A stretch of DNA of 64,000 bases from Sphaerochaeta sp. (GTDB lineage: Bacteria > Spirochaetota > Spirochaetia > Sphaerochaetales > Sphaerochaetaceae), in the NCBI GenBank assembly GCA_022482495.1, contig JAKVPA010000006.1, forward strand, positions 62,001 through 126,000, given 5' to 3'. Below, piece after piece: positions 25,043-33,433 of this stretch. Numbering within the stretch: position 1 is the stretch's first letter; the number at the start of each line of letters is the position of its first letter. Below the pieces are notes generated by a model that saw only the letters and a program-made list of their open reading frames with translations, was not told the origin of the DNA and did no database searches. The position numbers were made by a program, and so were the translations under genes.

Positions 25043-27295
25043 TCATTTAATTATAGTTGACTCCTTTGCGGTGGTGTGGGTTTTTGCTTCCGTTTCCTTC
25101 CAGGCCTGCGTCCCTTTGGCGTCTTTTTTCCGGGAAGGGGTTGGTTGCTCCATGCTCGCCGTGATGCAGGCGACCTGATGCTTCCAGGAAAGGGGATGGC
25201 CGCACAGCGCCTGCTCCAATTCCGCTTGATGGGATGCGCAGGATTGGTAACCTCCCCGAAGCCAGGAGGCGAGGTTCGCCTTGGTCACCAGCCGTTGTTC
25301 GGTGAATGTCCGTACCGTGATGGTGGCGTACAATCCCGCATCTTCAACCACGTTTTGTAATTCTTCCACGCCCCAATCGGACAGGGACGTGCCGCCTTTC
25401 TGGTAAATGGCTTGTTCCGCTTCCTTCAGTGAGGACGAGAGAGCTTTGTCCGTAACGAAGTCGGACAGGCGGGAGCCCCCACTGGGGATGGTCTGGGCAA
25501 GGACCATCACGGCTTTGGGTGCCATCCATTGCGTCAGGGTGGCAAGGATTCCCTTGTCTTCGGACAGATGGGTCAGGATGTTGCGCCCGATGACCTTCTC
25601 AAACCGCAGCCCCGGTTCCAGATGGGAGAACACCGCGCAGGGCGCGCATTGGATGATCATCGGTCGTGAAACAGGATCCAACGCCGAAGCGCTGTGTTCC
25701 AGGTATTCTTTCTCTTCGACGCTCCCCACCTGGGCGACGACCAATCCTTCCGGTGTTTCCTTGTAGGCGGGCCAGAGCAACAGGCCGTATCCGCCACCCA
25801 GGACCAGCACCCGGTCGTTGCGGAGGAACGTCACCTGGGCGTACAGCATGTCCCGTACCGCTTTCAGCACGGCACCCCGCTGTCCCATGGTGCGTTGCAC
25901 CCAACGCTCCCGTTCCTTGTCTCCCGGACTGAAGGTGAGGTTTTCTCCCGCCGCGGCATCCACCGCCGCGTTTTCGATCTGTTCTTCCCTCCGTTCCTGT
26001 ACCTGGTCATGGATCTTCGCCTCATACCCCAACGTGCCAGGCTGGTAGAACAGTTTCCCTTGCAGGGATGTGGGCAGGTACTGCTGGGCCACCCAATGAT
26101 CCTGGTAGGCGTGGGGATACAGGTATCCCTCTCCATGTCCGAACCCTTTGGCGTCCCTTCCGGGATCCCTGAGGTGGTTGGGTACTTCCGTGCGGGAGTT
26201 CTCTTCCTCGACGGTCTTCAAGGCGTCGAAGAACGCCAGGGCGGAATTGCTTTTCGGCGCCGTGGCCAGGTACAGCGCCGCGTGGGTCAGGTGGAACCGG
26301 CCTTCGGGAAGCCCGATGCGGTCGAACGCCGCGGCGTCCGCCTCCACCACGACAATGGCGTTGGGGTCTGCCAGCCCGATATCCTCGCAGGCGGAGATCA
26401 ACATGCGGCGGAAGATGAACCGGGGATCCTCCCCGGCGGCCACCATTTTGGCAAGCCAGTACAATGCCGCGTCCGGATCACTGCCGCGGAGGCTCTTGAT
26501 GAAGGCGGAGATCACATCGAAATGGTAATCCCCTTCCTTGTCGTACAGCACCACCTTCTTCTGGATGCTTTCCTCCGCCGCTTCCTTGCTGATGGTGATC
26601 ACCGAACCGATGGGTGGGGGAAACGGCTCGACGGAGGTTTCCACGGCCAGCTGCAGGGCGTTGAGGAGCGAGCGGGCGTCCCCGTTGGCCACCTCGACGA
26701 GGTGTTCCAGGGCTCCTGGCTCAAACCGCACATCCCACGACCCATATCCCCGTTCCTTGTCGGAAAGCGCCTGACGGGCGATGTCCATCAGGTTTGCGTC
26801 CGTCAGGGGTTTCAACTGGAATATCCTGCTGCGGCTGACCAAGGCTGCGTTGACTTCGAAGAACGGGTTTTCCGTCGTCGCGCCGATGAAGATCACCGTA
26901 CCGTTCTCCACCCAGGGGAGCAGTGCGTCCTGCTGGCTCTTGTTCCAGCGGTGCACCTCATCAACGAACAGGATGGTGCCCTGCCCGAAATGATCTATGC
27001 GGTTCTTCGCCTCGGCGATTTCATCCCGCAGTTCCTTCACGCCGGTAAGAACGGCGTTGAGCGTGGAGAAGTGCCGTTTGGTGGTGTTGGCGATGACCCG
27101 GGCCAGGGTGGTTTTCCCTGTCCCCGGAGGACCGTAGAAGATTACGCTGGAAAGCTGGTCCGCCTGAATCGCACGCCGAAGAAGTCTTCCCTTGCCGACG
27201 ATTTCTTCCTGTCCGATGTACTCGTCCAGCGTCCGGGGCCGCATGCGGAACGCAAGCGGCTGGTTTTTCGGATCCGGCTGGTCGAACAGTGTCAT
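25043..27295 (-). CDS. rarA: RarA/MgsA-type AAA+ ATPase fused to a methyltransferase-like C-terminal domain
   Basis: A 750-residue protein. Residues 1-430 are a complete replication-associated recombination protein A: R-P-x-T-L-D-E-Y-I-G-Q-E near 20-31, Walker A G-P-P-G-T-G-K-T-T near 55-63, Walker B L-F-V-D-E-V-H near 110-116, sensor G-A-T-T-E-N-P, and the MgsA C-terminal tetramer region (P-N-H-L-R-D). Residues about 470-680 look like a Rossmann methyltransferase, starting at R-V-L-V-L-G-G-G-Y-G-L-L-L-W. The last 60 residues are basic and low complexity. RarA alone is about 430-450 aa, so this is a fusion. The IS110 element stands directly behind the stop codon and may have replaced the original end. 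ATGA overlap with the upstream lipoprotein gene. Confidence 0.93.
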   Translation of the reverse strand: MTLFDQPDPKNQPLAFRMRPRTLDEYIGQEEIVGKGRLLRRAIQADQLSSVIFYGPPGTGKTTLARVIANTTKRHFSTLNAVLTGVKELRDEIAEAKNRIDHFGQGTILFVDEVHRWNKSQQDALLPWVENGTVIFIGATTENPFFEVNAALVSRSRIFQLKPLTDANLMDIARQALSDKERGYGSWDVRFEPGALEHLVEVANGDARSLLNALQLAVETSVEPFPPPIGSVITISKEAAEESIQKKVVLYDKEGDYHFDVISAFIKSLRGSDPDAALYWLAKMVAAGEDPRFIFRRMLISACEDIGLADPNAIVVVEADAAAFDRIGLPEGRFHLTHAALYLATAPKSNSALAFFDALKTVEEENSRTEVPNHLRDPGRDAKGFGHGEGYLYPHAYQDHWVAQQYLPTSLQGKLFYQPGTLGYEAKIHDQVQERREEQIENAAVDAAAGENLTFSPGDKERERWVQRTMGQRGAVLKAVRDMLYAQVTFLRNDRVLVLGGGYGLLLWPAYKETPEGLVVAQVGSVEEKEYLEHSASALDPVSRPMIIQCAPCAVFSHLEPGLRFEKVIGRNILTHLSEDKGILATLTQWMAPKAVMVLAQTIPSGGSRLSDFVTDKALSSSLKEAEQAIYQKGGTSLSDWGVEELQNVVEDAGLYATITVRTFTEQRLVTKANLASWLRGGYQSCASHQAELEQALCGHPLSWKHQVACITASMEQPTPSRKKDAKGTQAWKETEAKTHTTAKESTIIK

Positions 27296-27996
27296 TTCCT
27301 GGTCTCCTTTTCTTTGGCGAAGAACTCGTACAACGAGCCGCTTCCCACAAGGCGGGGCGTGGTGCGGACATCAATTTCCTGTGTCCGGAGAGAAGCGATG
27401 TACCGGTCAAAGAACAGGTCGGTGTACGCTTGGAGCGTTGGTTCGGATACTTCGGGCAACGCTTTTTCCCCGACGTGCTGTTTCCCGGTATCCCAGATGC
27501 GATACATGGTGAGGATTCTCCCCAGCATCGCCTGGGCGTCAGCCAGTTCCGTCTCCAAGTGCTTGCTGATCGCTTCCTTCAGGGGTGTGGCGTAGGTGGT
27601 GGCAAGCAGTTCCGTCATGCTGTCATCCCTTCGGTCGATCACCGCCTTGGGGTCAGGAATTCCCATTGTCTGGGCGATGCCCTTGACCTCATCCGGCATG
27701 GACAACAACGTGGCACGGAACGCGTTCTGGCAGAGCGTGCGATAGGTTCCCAGATAGTGTTGCAGTAGGGGAATCTCCGTCATGGTGAGAAGAGGCTGGG
27801 AACTTGAAGTGAGAAAGGTTGCCGTTGTTGTCGTTGCGAACAACGTTACCGGAACCTTGTCGGTTGCTTGGGACAACGCGTTGCGCAGTGCTGTCTGTCG
27901 TTGTTCCCGTACCACGTCGGCATCCTCCGTCCGCATGGAGGAACATCCGGAGAGCGCCACGAGGAGAATGAGCAGAAGGGGAAACCGCCGTTTCAT
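27292..27996 (-). CDS. Predicted lipoprotein, DUF4197-like
   Basis: A 234-residue protein with K-R-R, a hydrophobic core and lipobox V-A-L-S-G-C (lipidated C18). The mature part is helical, with A-L-R-N-A-L-S-Q-A-T-D-K-V near the start, then D-D-S-M-T-E-L-L and T-P-L-K-E-A-I. This pattern recalls DUF4197 proteins, but the match is loose. No function is known. The start codon lacks a Shine-Dalgarno, and TATGAT lies 7 nt upstream. It is co-transcribed with rarA through an ATGA overlap. Confidence 0.75.
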   Translation of the reverse strand: MKRRFPLLLILLVALSGCSSMRTEDADVVREQRQTALRNALSQATDKVPVTLFATTTTATFLTSSSQPLLTMTEIPLLQHYLGTYRTLCQNAFRATLLSMPDEVKGIAQTMGIPDPKAVIDRRDDSMTELLATTYATPLKEAISKHLETELADAQAMLGRILTMYRIWDTGKQHVGEKALPEVSEPTLQAYTDLFFDRYIASLRTQEIDVRTTPRLVGSGSLYEFFAKEKETRK

Positions 27997-28003
27997 GTGG
28001 ATA

Positions 28004-28009
28004 ATCATA
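28004..28009 (-). promoter_or_regulatory. Predicted -10 of the lipoprotein-rarA operon, leaderless
   Basis: Minus strand TATGAT, 7 nt before the ATG at 27996, with no ribosome site and no clear -35. Confidence 0.4.
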
Positions 28010-28026
28010 CCATCATTCCAATTCAC

Positions 28027-28055
28027 TTGCATAGCGTCGGCGGAACGTGTACCTT
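28027..28055 (+). promoter_or_regulatory. Predicted promoter of the MATE gene, leaderless
   Basis: TTGCAT, 17-nt spacer, TACCTT, then 7 nt to the ATG at 28063. No Shine-Dalgarno is present. Confidence 0.5.
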
Positions 28056-28062
28056 CGGTATC

Positions 28063-29442
28063 ATGGATGGGATGGGAAGGTTGCAACGGGAGATCCGCCG
28101 CATGTCGTTGCCGACGATGTGGGGGTTCCTCTGCCAGGCGTTGTACGACATGGTGGACATGCTGTTCATCGGGATGATGGACAAGGCGGCGGTTGCGGCG
28201 GCGACACTGTTCATCACCGTATTCTGGGTGCTGGACATCCTCAATGAAATTGTAGGGGCCAGCAGTGTGTCGATGATCAGCCAGGCGTGGGGAGCCCATG
28301 ACAAGGAGCGCACCCGCCTGGTAAGTCAGGAAACGCTGTGGTTCAAAGTGGTGTTGGCCATCATCGGAGCGACGGTGATGATCGCCGTCCTGCCTGCCTA
28401 CTACCGGTTTTTCTCCGATGACCCCCAGGTGGTCGGCTACGGTCTTTCCTACGGTGTGATCCGTCTGGCGTTCCTGCCGGTATTTTTCTCATCATATACC
28501 GTCAATACGATTTTCCGGTGCACCGGAGACGCGAAGACCCCGATGCGCCTTCTGGTCGCCGCCAGCGTGATCAACATCGTGCTGGATCCGCTTCTGATGT
28601 TCTCCACCGTTCCAGGCACGACAATCCCTGGTTTGGGGTTGGGGATCGCCGGGGCTGCCTGGGCGACGGTCATATCCATCTCATTCAGTTTTGGTGTCGG
28701 TTTCTTCCTGCTGTTCTCCGGCAAGGCGCCGATACGGCTCCGTTTCCGTGAGTTGTTCCGGTTCCATCGGAACATCGATCGTGATTTGTTCCTCATCGGC
28801 CTGCCGTCCGGCTTGAACCTGTTGATGCGCAACCTGGCCAACTTCATCGTCATCAAGCTGGTTTCTTCCTATGGGACGGACGCCATCGCCATGCTGGGGG
28901 TGGCCACCCGGATGTACCAGTTCGCCGTGGTTCCCAGCAACGGCATCGCCATGGGAAGCGGCATCATTGTCGGGCACGCGTTGGGCGCAGAGGAGATGGA
29001 AGACGCACGCAAGACGGTGGCGTTGACCAGTCTGGATTGTACGGCCATCACGCTGGGGTTGGCCGCCTTGATGGGCTTTCTTCCCGGTCCGTTGCTTTCC
29101 CTGTTTCTGGGAGGGGCCGCCGCTCCAAGGGAAGGAATCCTGCTGATGCGGGTCTTCGCCCCCTGCCTGCTCTGTCAATCGGTGATGAGCGGATTCACCG
29201 CGGCGTTCACCGGAAGCGGCGATACCCGCCCGATCCTCACGTCAGCGTTGGTCAGCCAATGGCTGTTTTTGGTGCCATACGCCATGCTGGTCACCTTGGC
29301 GCTCCATTTGGGGATCGGTTGGCTTTGGCTTGCCTATCTGGTCGGAGACGCGACGGACTGCCTGTGGCGGCTGAAGGCCTATCGAACCGGCAGGTGGATG
29401 ACCCGGAGGGTCAATCGGTCACCAGTCCGTACGGCCAGTTGA
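28063..29442 (+). CDS. MATE family multidrug/cation antiporter
   Basis: A 459-residue protein with 12 predicted helices in two homologous halves. The first half opens with P-T-M-W-G-F-L-C-Q-A-L-Y-D-M-V-D-M-L-F-I-G, and later contains N-T-I-F-R-C-T-G-D-A-K-T-P-M and V-I-N-I-V-L-D-P-L-L, both MATE hallmarks. These proteins export drugs or metabolites using Na+ or H+ gradients. The substrate is unknown. The start at 28063 (M-D-G-M-G-R-L) is chosen because the open frame upstream runs through the promoter. Its end overlaps the rhodanese gene tail to tail by 32 bp. Confidence 0.93.
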   Translation: MDGMGRLQREIRRMSLPTMWGFLCQALYDMVDMLFIGMMDKAAVAAATLFITVFWVLDILNEIVGASSVSMISQAWGAHDKERTRLVSQETLWFKVVLAIIGATVMIAVLPAYYRFFSDDPQVVGYGLSYGVIRLAFLPVFFSSYTVNTIFRCTGDAKTPMRLLVAASVINIVLDPLLMFSTVPGTTIPGLGLGIAGAAWATVISISFSFGVGFFLLFSGKAPIRLRFRELFRFHRNIDRDLFLIGLPSGLNLLMRNLANFIVIKLVSSYGTDAIAMLGVATRMYQFAVVPSNGIAMGSGIIVGHALGAEEMEDARKTVALTSLDCTAITLGLAALMGFLPGPLLSLFLGGAAAPREGILLMRVFAPCLLCQSVMSGFTAAFTGSGDTRPILTSALVSQWLFLVPYAMLVTLALHLGIGWLWLAYLVGDATDCLWRLKAYRTGRWMTRRVNRSPVRTAS

Positions 29443-29800
29443 TGATGCCCCCCATCGAATAGACGTGGGTGTATCCCCGCTTGATCAGATTCTTCATCGC
29501 GACTCCGGCGCGGGCGCCGCTGCGGCAGTACAGAAGGATCACCGCTTGTTTGTCCGGCAGCAGTGGGGGATCGCTCTTTGCGTTGATCGTCTCATTGGGG
29601 ACGAGCAGGGCGCCCTTGATATGGCCTGCGTCATATTCGTACTGCCTCCGTACATCGACCAGAACCACATCGCCTTGGTCCAGCAGCTCCTTTCCTTGCT
29701 TCGCGCTGATCACCGAACCGTTGGCGTAGGGCGCGGAAGCCGCGCTCACCGTGGCGACGGATATCAGGAGCGCGAGCGCCATGATGGATAGCTTTTTCAT
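29411..29800 (-). CDS. Exported rhodanese-like domain protein
   Basis: A 129-residue protein with a Sec signal (M-K-K, hydrophobic stretch, cleavage near V-S-A) and a single rhodanese domain: V-V-L-V-D-V-R-R-Q-Y-E-Y near residues 45-56, then A-G-H-I-K-G-A near 58-64. The catalytic loop is Y-C-R-S-G-A-R-A (C95 or close). It would act in the periplasm as a sulfurtransferase or persulfide carrier. The GGAGG site is strong (AAAAGGAGG). Confidence 0.92.
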   Translation of the reverse strand: MKKLSIMALALLISVATVSAASAPYANGSVISAKQGKELLDQGDVVLVDVRRQYEYDAGHIKGALLVPNETINAKSDPPLLPDKQAVILLYCRSGARAGVAMKNLIKRGYTHVYSMGGIINWPYGLVTD

Positions 29801-29943
29801 ATCTGCCTCCTTTTCCCAATGTAGAGGGCGGATTTCCCTCTCGTCCAGAGGCAAGGAACGCTTTCGCTTGCGCAGCGAAAGCGTCTGAATGTTGACGAAT
29901 CGGGAAAAAACCACCACATTATGGAGGTAGGAGTACAAACGGA

Positions 29944-30654
29944 ATGCAAGAACAACGAGCGGAAATGCTCCGCAATGTCACGGCACGAGAGAAAGGGATC
30001 ATCAAGAGCGTCTACCTCTGGATGACGGCTGCACTGGCGGTAACGGCAGGTGTGGCGTACATCGTCGCTTCCAGCCCGAATCTGATGAAGGCGTTGCTCG
30101 GGGGTTCATTCGGTTTCATTTTGTTGGTCATCGCCCAGTTCGCGTTGGTGTTTTTCCTTTCGGCGCGATTGGATTCCATGAGCCAAGGCTCCGCCATCGG
30201 GGCGTTTTTCGCCTATGCCGTGCTGAACGGCGTGATGTTCAGTACGCTGTTTTATGTCTATCAGATCGCAACGATCTACAAGGCGTTCCTTACGGCGGCG
30301 CTGATGTTCGCCGGCATGAGTGTCTACGCCATGACGACCAAGCGGGATCTGAACGGATGGGGATACTACCTGATCGTCTCCCTGTGGGGTCTTCTGATCG
30401 CGTCCCTGATGAACATGTTCTTCAAATCGTCCGGAATGGATTACATCATTTCGTTCATCGGCGTGTTCATCTTCATGGGGCTGACCGCATGGGATACCCA
30501 GAAACTGGTGCGGTTCAATGACCAGTACGGGTACAACATGGATGAAGCGACGTACACCAAGGCCGGCATCATCTTCGCCTTGTCCCTGTACATGGACTTC
30601 ATCAACCTGTTCCTGTACATCCTACGGCTTTTCTCACGGGGAGATCGAAGCTGA
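29944..30654 (+). CDS. Bax inhibitor-1/YccA family membrane protein
   Basis: A 236-residue protein with seven predicted helices, as usual for the family. Typical segments are V-Y-L-W-M-T-A-A-L-A-V-T-A near residue 24, A-V-L-N-G-V-M-F-S near 95, and the C-terminal F-M-G-L-T-A-W-D-T-Q-K-L near 178-189 with the conserved aspartates implicated in pH-gated calcium leak. AGGAG stands 10 nt upstream. A UUCG-loop terminator follows. Confidence 0.93.
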   Translation: MQEQRAEMLRNVTAREKGIIKSVYLWMTAALAVTAGVAYIVASSPNLMKALLGGSFGFILLVIAQFALVFFLSARLDSMSQGSAIGAFFAYAVLNGVMFSTLFYVYQIATIYKAFLTAALMFAGMSVYAMTTKRDLNGWGYYLIVSLWGLLIASLMNMFFKSSGMDYIISFIGVFIFMGLTAWDTQKLVRFNDQYGYNMDEATYTKAGIIFALSLYMDFINLFLYILRLFSRGDRS

Positions 30655-31365
30655 GGAGCTTTCCTTCAGAGTCACAAGGCCTCTTCGGAGGCCTTCTTTT
30701 ATGCCCTGGAACGTGCAGGATTCCGCCTCCAGCTGGAACGATCTGCGGCCGACCTGCTCAAAACAATGGGCGTCGCTGCCGGTGATGCGGGTGTTCCCCC
30801 ACGTCTCCGCCTGATGGGACGGATGAATCATCTCGACGGCGGAATAGGGCAGGTCAGGGAGGAATCCCAGGTTGGCCAGCGCGCTGTTTGCGTACCGGTC
30901 GATGTGCGCCGGAATGACCAGCGCGTCGCGGGACATTCCTTCCTCAATGGTATCCTCATAGCTGATGCCGCTGGTGGACAGGAGGCTGTTGGGAAACGTC
31001 CCGGTGGTGTTGCCGTCCTCGTCGACGATCAACTGGTTGCCTAGGAGCTTGGGATTGTTGGGAATGTCCGGAAGCATCCGCTGGATGTAGGAACCGAAGT
31101 CAAGGCTGTCTTCCAGATGCTCGAACAGCACCAGGACATGCACATCCTCGATGGTGTTCACCTCGATGCCGAACAGGGGAAGAATGCCGCACACCTTGGC
31201 GACGGCCGCGAACGCAGGATTGTTCAGGCAGCTGTTGTGGTCGGTCAGCCCCAACACTTGGATCCCTTGTTCCATTGCTTGGATGCACAGGAGCGCCGGG
31301 GTGAAGTCGTCATTGGCGCAAGGGGAGAGACAGCTGTGGTTGTGCAGGTCAACGGACAGGCGCAT
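30634..31365 (-). CDS. PHP-domain phosphoesterase-like protein
   Basis: A 243-residue protein with the PHP metal motifs D-L-H-N-H-S at residues 6-11, T-D-H-N-S near 41-45, I-E-V-N near 66, a histidine in P-A-H-I-D-R near 152-157 and G-S-D-A-H near 195-199. This fold hydrolyses phosphate esters in TrpH-like and polymerase-associated proteins; the substrate is not known. It is the last gene of the CBS-kinase/DRTGG/PHP operon and overlaps the DRTGG gene by 17 bp. The last 21 bp overlap the BI-1 gene tail to tail, and the terminator of BI-1 lies inside its coding sequence. Confidence 0.9.
   Translation of the reverse strand: MRLSVDLHNHSCLSPCANDDFTPALLCIQAMEQGIQVLGLTDHNSCLNNPAFAAVAKVCGILPLFGIEVNTIEDVHVLVLFEHLEDSLDFGSYIQRMLPDIPNNPKLLGNQLIVDEDGNTTGTFPNSLLSTSGISYEDTIEEGMSRDALVIPAHIDRYANSALANLGFLPDLPYSAVEMIHPSHQAETWGNTRITGSDAHCFEQVGRRSFQLEAESCTFQGIKEGLRRGLVTLKESSSASISP
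30676..30700 (+). terminator. Intrinsic terminator of the BI-1 gene, inside the PHP coding region
   Basis: AAGGCCTC, UUCG tetraloop, GAGGCCTT, then CTTTT. It lies 21 bp past the BI-1 stop and encodes part of the PHP protein C-terminus on the other strand. Confidence 0.85.
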
Positions 31366-31693
31366 CCATCTTCCCCAGCAGAAGGGCTACCTGGCAACTG
31401 GCGAAGAACTGGTTCTCATTGGTGGTGAAGATGGAAATCCCTTCCTCTTCTGCGGCGCTCTTCATGTCAGCCGGTACCGAGCGGTTGTTGCAGACCACCA
31501 CTGCCTTGATGCCGGCCAGCGTTGCGACGGCAATGGTGTTCCGGTGCGCCTGGATGGTGACCAGGACGGAATCGGATGGGGCGTTCCCCATCACATCGGA
31601 GAGCAGATCCCCGGTATAGGCGTTGGTGATCGTCTCGTTTCCGTTGGGCATGATCAATGTCTGGAATTTGGTGGCGAGGTCTTGTACGGTCAT
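31349..31693 (-). CDS. DRTGG-domain protein
   Basis: A 114-residue single-domain protein with the DRTGG pattern: an N-terminal helix, a G-D-L-L-S-D-V-M-G-N-A strand-turn near residues 28-38, A-V-V-V-C-N-N-R near 64-71 and a final I-S-I-F-T-T. The domain occurs in HPr kinase N-termini and CBS proteins and probably binds a small ligand. Overlaps by ATGA with the upstream kinase-like gene and by 17 bp with the PHP gene. The three form a translationally coupled unit. Confidence 0.85.
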   Translation of the reverse strand: MTVQDLATKFQTLIMPNGNETITNAYTGDLLSDVMGNAPSDSVLVTIQAHRNTIAVATLAGIKAVVVCNNRSVPADMKSAAEEEGISIFTTNENQFFASCQVALLLGKMDAPVR

Positions 31694-32631
31694 GATGCGA
31701 TTTCCCCCTTGTGTTCTGGATTCAGAAAGATGGTGCAGACCACGGTGGTCCCTGCCGGACTGGATTCGATGGAGAACTCATCACTGCAGTTTTTGGCGTT
31801 GGGCAGTCCCATCCCCGCGCCGAATCCCAGCGAGCGGATCCACTCGTTGGCGGTGGACCACCCCGGAGTCAGCGCCTTCTGGATGTCCGGGATTCCCGGC
31901 CCGGTGTCCCGCGCGGTGATGACCAGTTTGTCTTTGCTGTACTCGGCGATCAACTCGCCACCATTGGAGTGGATGACGATGTTCATCTCCAGCTCATAGC
32001 TGGCGATGGCCGCACGACGGATGATGTGGGGTGAGACTCCCGCCTGCTTCAGGTGCTTCTTGATCTCCGTGGACGCGAAGCCTGCGTTCTCGAAATCGTT
32101 TTTGGTCAGTGTGTAGGTGTATGCCTCGCCGTTGAAGTCGACCAGCTCCTTGTGGAAGCCGTTTCGCTTCTCCATTTCCTCCACTTCCCGGTTGATCTCC
32201 AGAAGCAGCGAACGGGAAATGTCCCTGCTGGTCAGCATGCCGACCAGCTCCTTCTGTTTGTTCAGCACCGGGTAGCGATGGAACTGGTATCGGTCGAAGT
32301 ACCGGATGGCGAAACTGATCGGCATGTCTTCTTCCAGGACGATCAAAGAGCGGGACATGTGGTTGCCTGCCGGCTCCTCAATATACCCGCCATCCAGCGC
32401 GGTGATGATGTCGTCGACGGATACCAGGCCGATCAGGCGCTTGCCCTGGACGATCGGCACGCCGGTCAGATGGTTGTCCTTCATCAGTTGCTGGATGGAT
32501 CGGAGTGTATCGTCCTTTCCCGCCGTCACCAACGTGCAGGACATTACGTCCTTGATCTTCAACCGGTAGATCAAATCCAGGATGACGGTCGGACTGGTGT
32601 CCATGTTGATGGGAATTTCAGATACGGGCAT
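31690..32631 (-). CDS. CBS-pair protein fused to an RsbW-like ATPase (HATPase_c)
   Basis: A 313-residue cytoplasmic protein. Residues about 25-150 are two CBS motifs (K-D-V-M-S-C-T-L-V-T and M-S-R-S-L-I-V, each with a G-V/L-V-S or G-M-L-T-S-R-D-I end) that usually bind adenine nucleotides. Residues about 180-310 are a GHKL ATPase like anti-sigma factor kinases: E-L-E-M-N-I-V-I-H-S N-box, D-T-G-P-G-I-P-D G1 box, and G-F-G-A-G-M-G-L-P G2 box. It could phosphorylate a partner in response to energy charge. The ATG at 32631 has no ribosome site. First gene of the operon. Confidence 0.9.
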   Translation of the reverse strand: MPVSEIPINMDTSPTVILDLIYRLKIKDVMSCTLVTAGKDDTLRSIQQLMKDNHLTGVPIVQGKRLIGLVSVDDIITALDGGYIEEPAGNHMSRSLIVLEEDMPISFAIRYFDRYQFHRYPVLNKQKELVGMLTSRDISRSLLLEINREVEEMEKRNGFHKELVDFNGEAYTYTLTKNDFENAGFASTEIKKHLKQAGVSPHIIRRAAIASYELEMNIVIHSNGGELIAEYSKDKLVITARDTGPGIPDIQKALTPGWSTANEWIRSLGFGAGMGLPNAKNCSDEFSIESSPAGTTVVCTIFLNPEHKGEIAS

Positions 32632-32637
32632 GCGACA

Positions 32638-32666
32638 AGTATAGCACAGGGTACGCCACCGTTGAA
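32638..32666 (-). promoter_or_regulatory. Predicted promoter of the CBS-kinase operon, leaderless
   Basis: Minus strand TGC plus TATACT, then 6 nt to the ATG at 32631. A weak TTCAAC lies 17 nt upstream. No Shine-Dalgarno is present. Confidence 0.5.
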
Positions 32667-32698
32667 GGGGAGAGATGGCGCTTCTTTCTGTACTCTGC

Positions 32699-32704
32699 TA
32701 TGAT
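32699..32704 (+). promoter_or_regulatory. Predicted extended -10 of the pseudouridine synthase gene
   Basis: TGC plus TATGAT, then 8 nt to the ATG at 32713, without a ribosome site. Confidence 0.45.
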
Positions 32705-32712
32705 ATCGGTAT

Positions 32713-33432
32713 ATGGAACAGATCAAAGTAATTGCGGAACGGAATGACTGGCTGGTGGTGGACAAACCCTCCGGCCTTCCCACCGTTCCCCTGAAAAGTG
32801 ACAGGCCGGAGAAAGACACGCTGTTGTCTCGTCTCGGCGAAGCATATCCGGAAGTCCTTTCCGTGGGGCGGAACCCCTGGGAAGGAGGCGTGTTGCACCG
32901 TTTGGACACCCCAACCAGCGGGCTGGTGTTGGTCGCCCGCACCCAGCGAGCGTTCGATGACCTGTGGGACGAGCAGCGGCATGACGAGATCGTCAAGACG
33001 TACCTTGCCGTCTCATCCAAACGGCTTTCCCCACTGCCGGTGGGATTCGTTCCGTTTCCTTTCGGGGACATCACCCAGGGAAGGACGGTGATCCGCAGTC
33101 TTTTCCGTCCCTTCGGCGAGAAGGGGCGGGTGGTGCGTCCGGTGGCGGAGGACAGCCCTTCGGCCCTTCGGGGCAAGAGCACCGGGATCTGGTATGAGAC
33201 GGAGGTGGAGTTTCTGGGAAAGGACGGGACTACCTGTCGGTTCTCCTGCGTCATCACCCAGGGCTTCCGCCATCAGATCCGCTGCCACATGGCGTGGGCG
33301 GGATATCCGCTGGACGGGGATGTGACCTATCGGGGACTTCCGGAGAAGCCGTTCGGTCTCACTGCGCAAGAACTCCAGTTCATTGATCCGGAGACGGGCA
33401 AGCGGGTGCGGTGCGTCCGGCCGGAGGCGTGA
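32713..33432 (+). CDS. RluA-family RNA pseudouridine synthase
   Basis: A 239-residue single-domain enzyme without an S4 domain. The catalytic motif is G-V-L-H-R-L-D-T-P-T-S-G (D near residue 66). The opening L-V-V-D-K-P-S-G-L-P-T-V-P and the C-terminal Q-G-F-R-H-Q-I-R-C-H and P-L-D-G-D segments are the other family blocks. It isomerises a uridine in rRNA or tRNA; the site is not predictable. Followed after 1 bp by the aminopeptidase gene. Confidence 0.93.
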   Translation: MEQIKVIAERNDWLVVDKPSGLPTVPLKSDRPEKDTLLSRLGEAYPEVLSVGRNPWEGGVLHRLDTPTSGLVLVARTQRAFDDLWDEQRHDEIVKTYLAVSSKRLSPLPVGFVPFPFGDITQGRTVIRSLFRPFGEKGRVVRPVAEDSPSALRGKSTGIWYETEVEFLGKDGTTCRFSCVITQGFRHQIRCHMAWAGYPLDGDVTYRGLPEKPFGLTAQELQFIDPETGKRVRCVRPEA

Positions 33433-33433
33433 G

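Noticed and set aside
18303-25100. Genomic island or prophage around the IS110 element
   Set aside because: No integrase, attachment repeats or phage genes are seen. The flanking genes look like ordinary chromosomal genes.
25694-27595. A 633-codon plus-strand open frame opposite rarA
   Set aside because: It covers the RarA fusion gene and lacks any recognisable domain or start signal.
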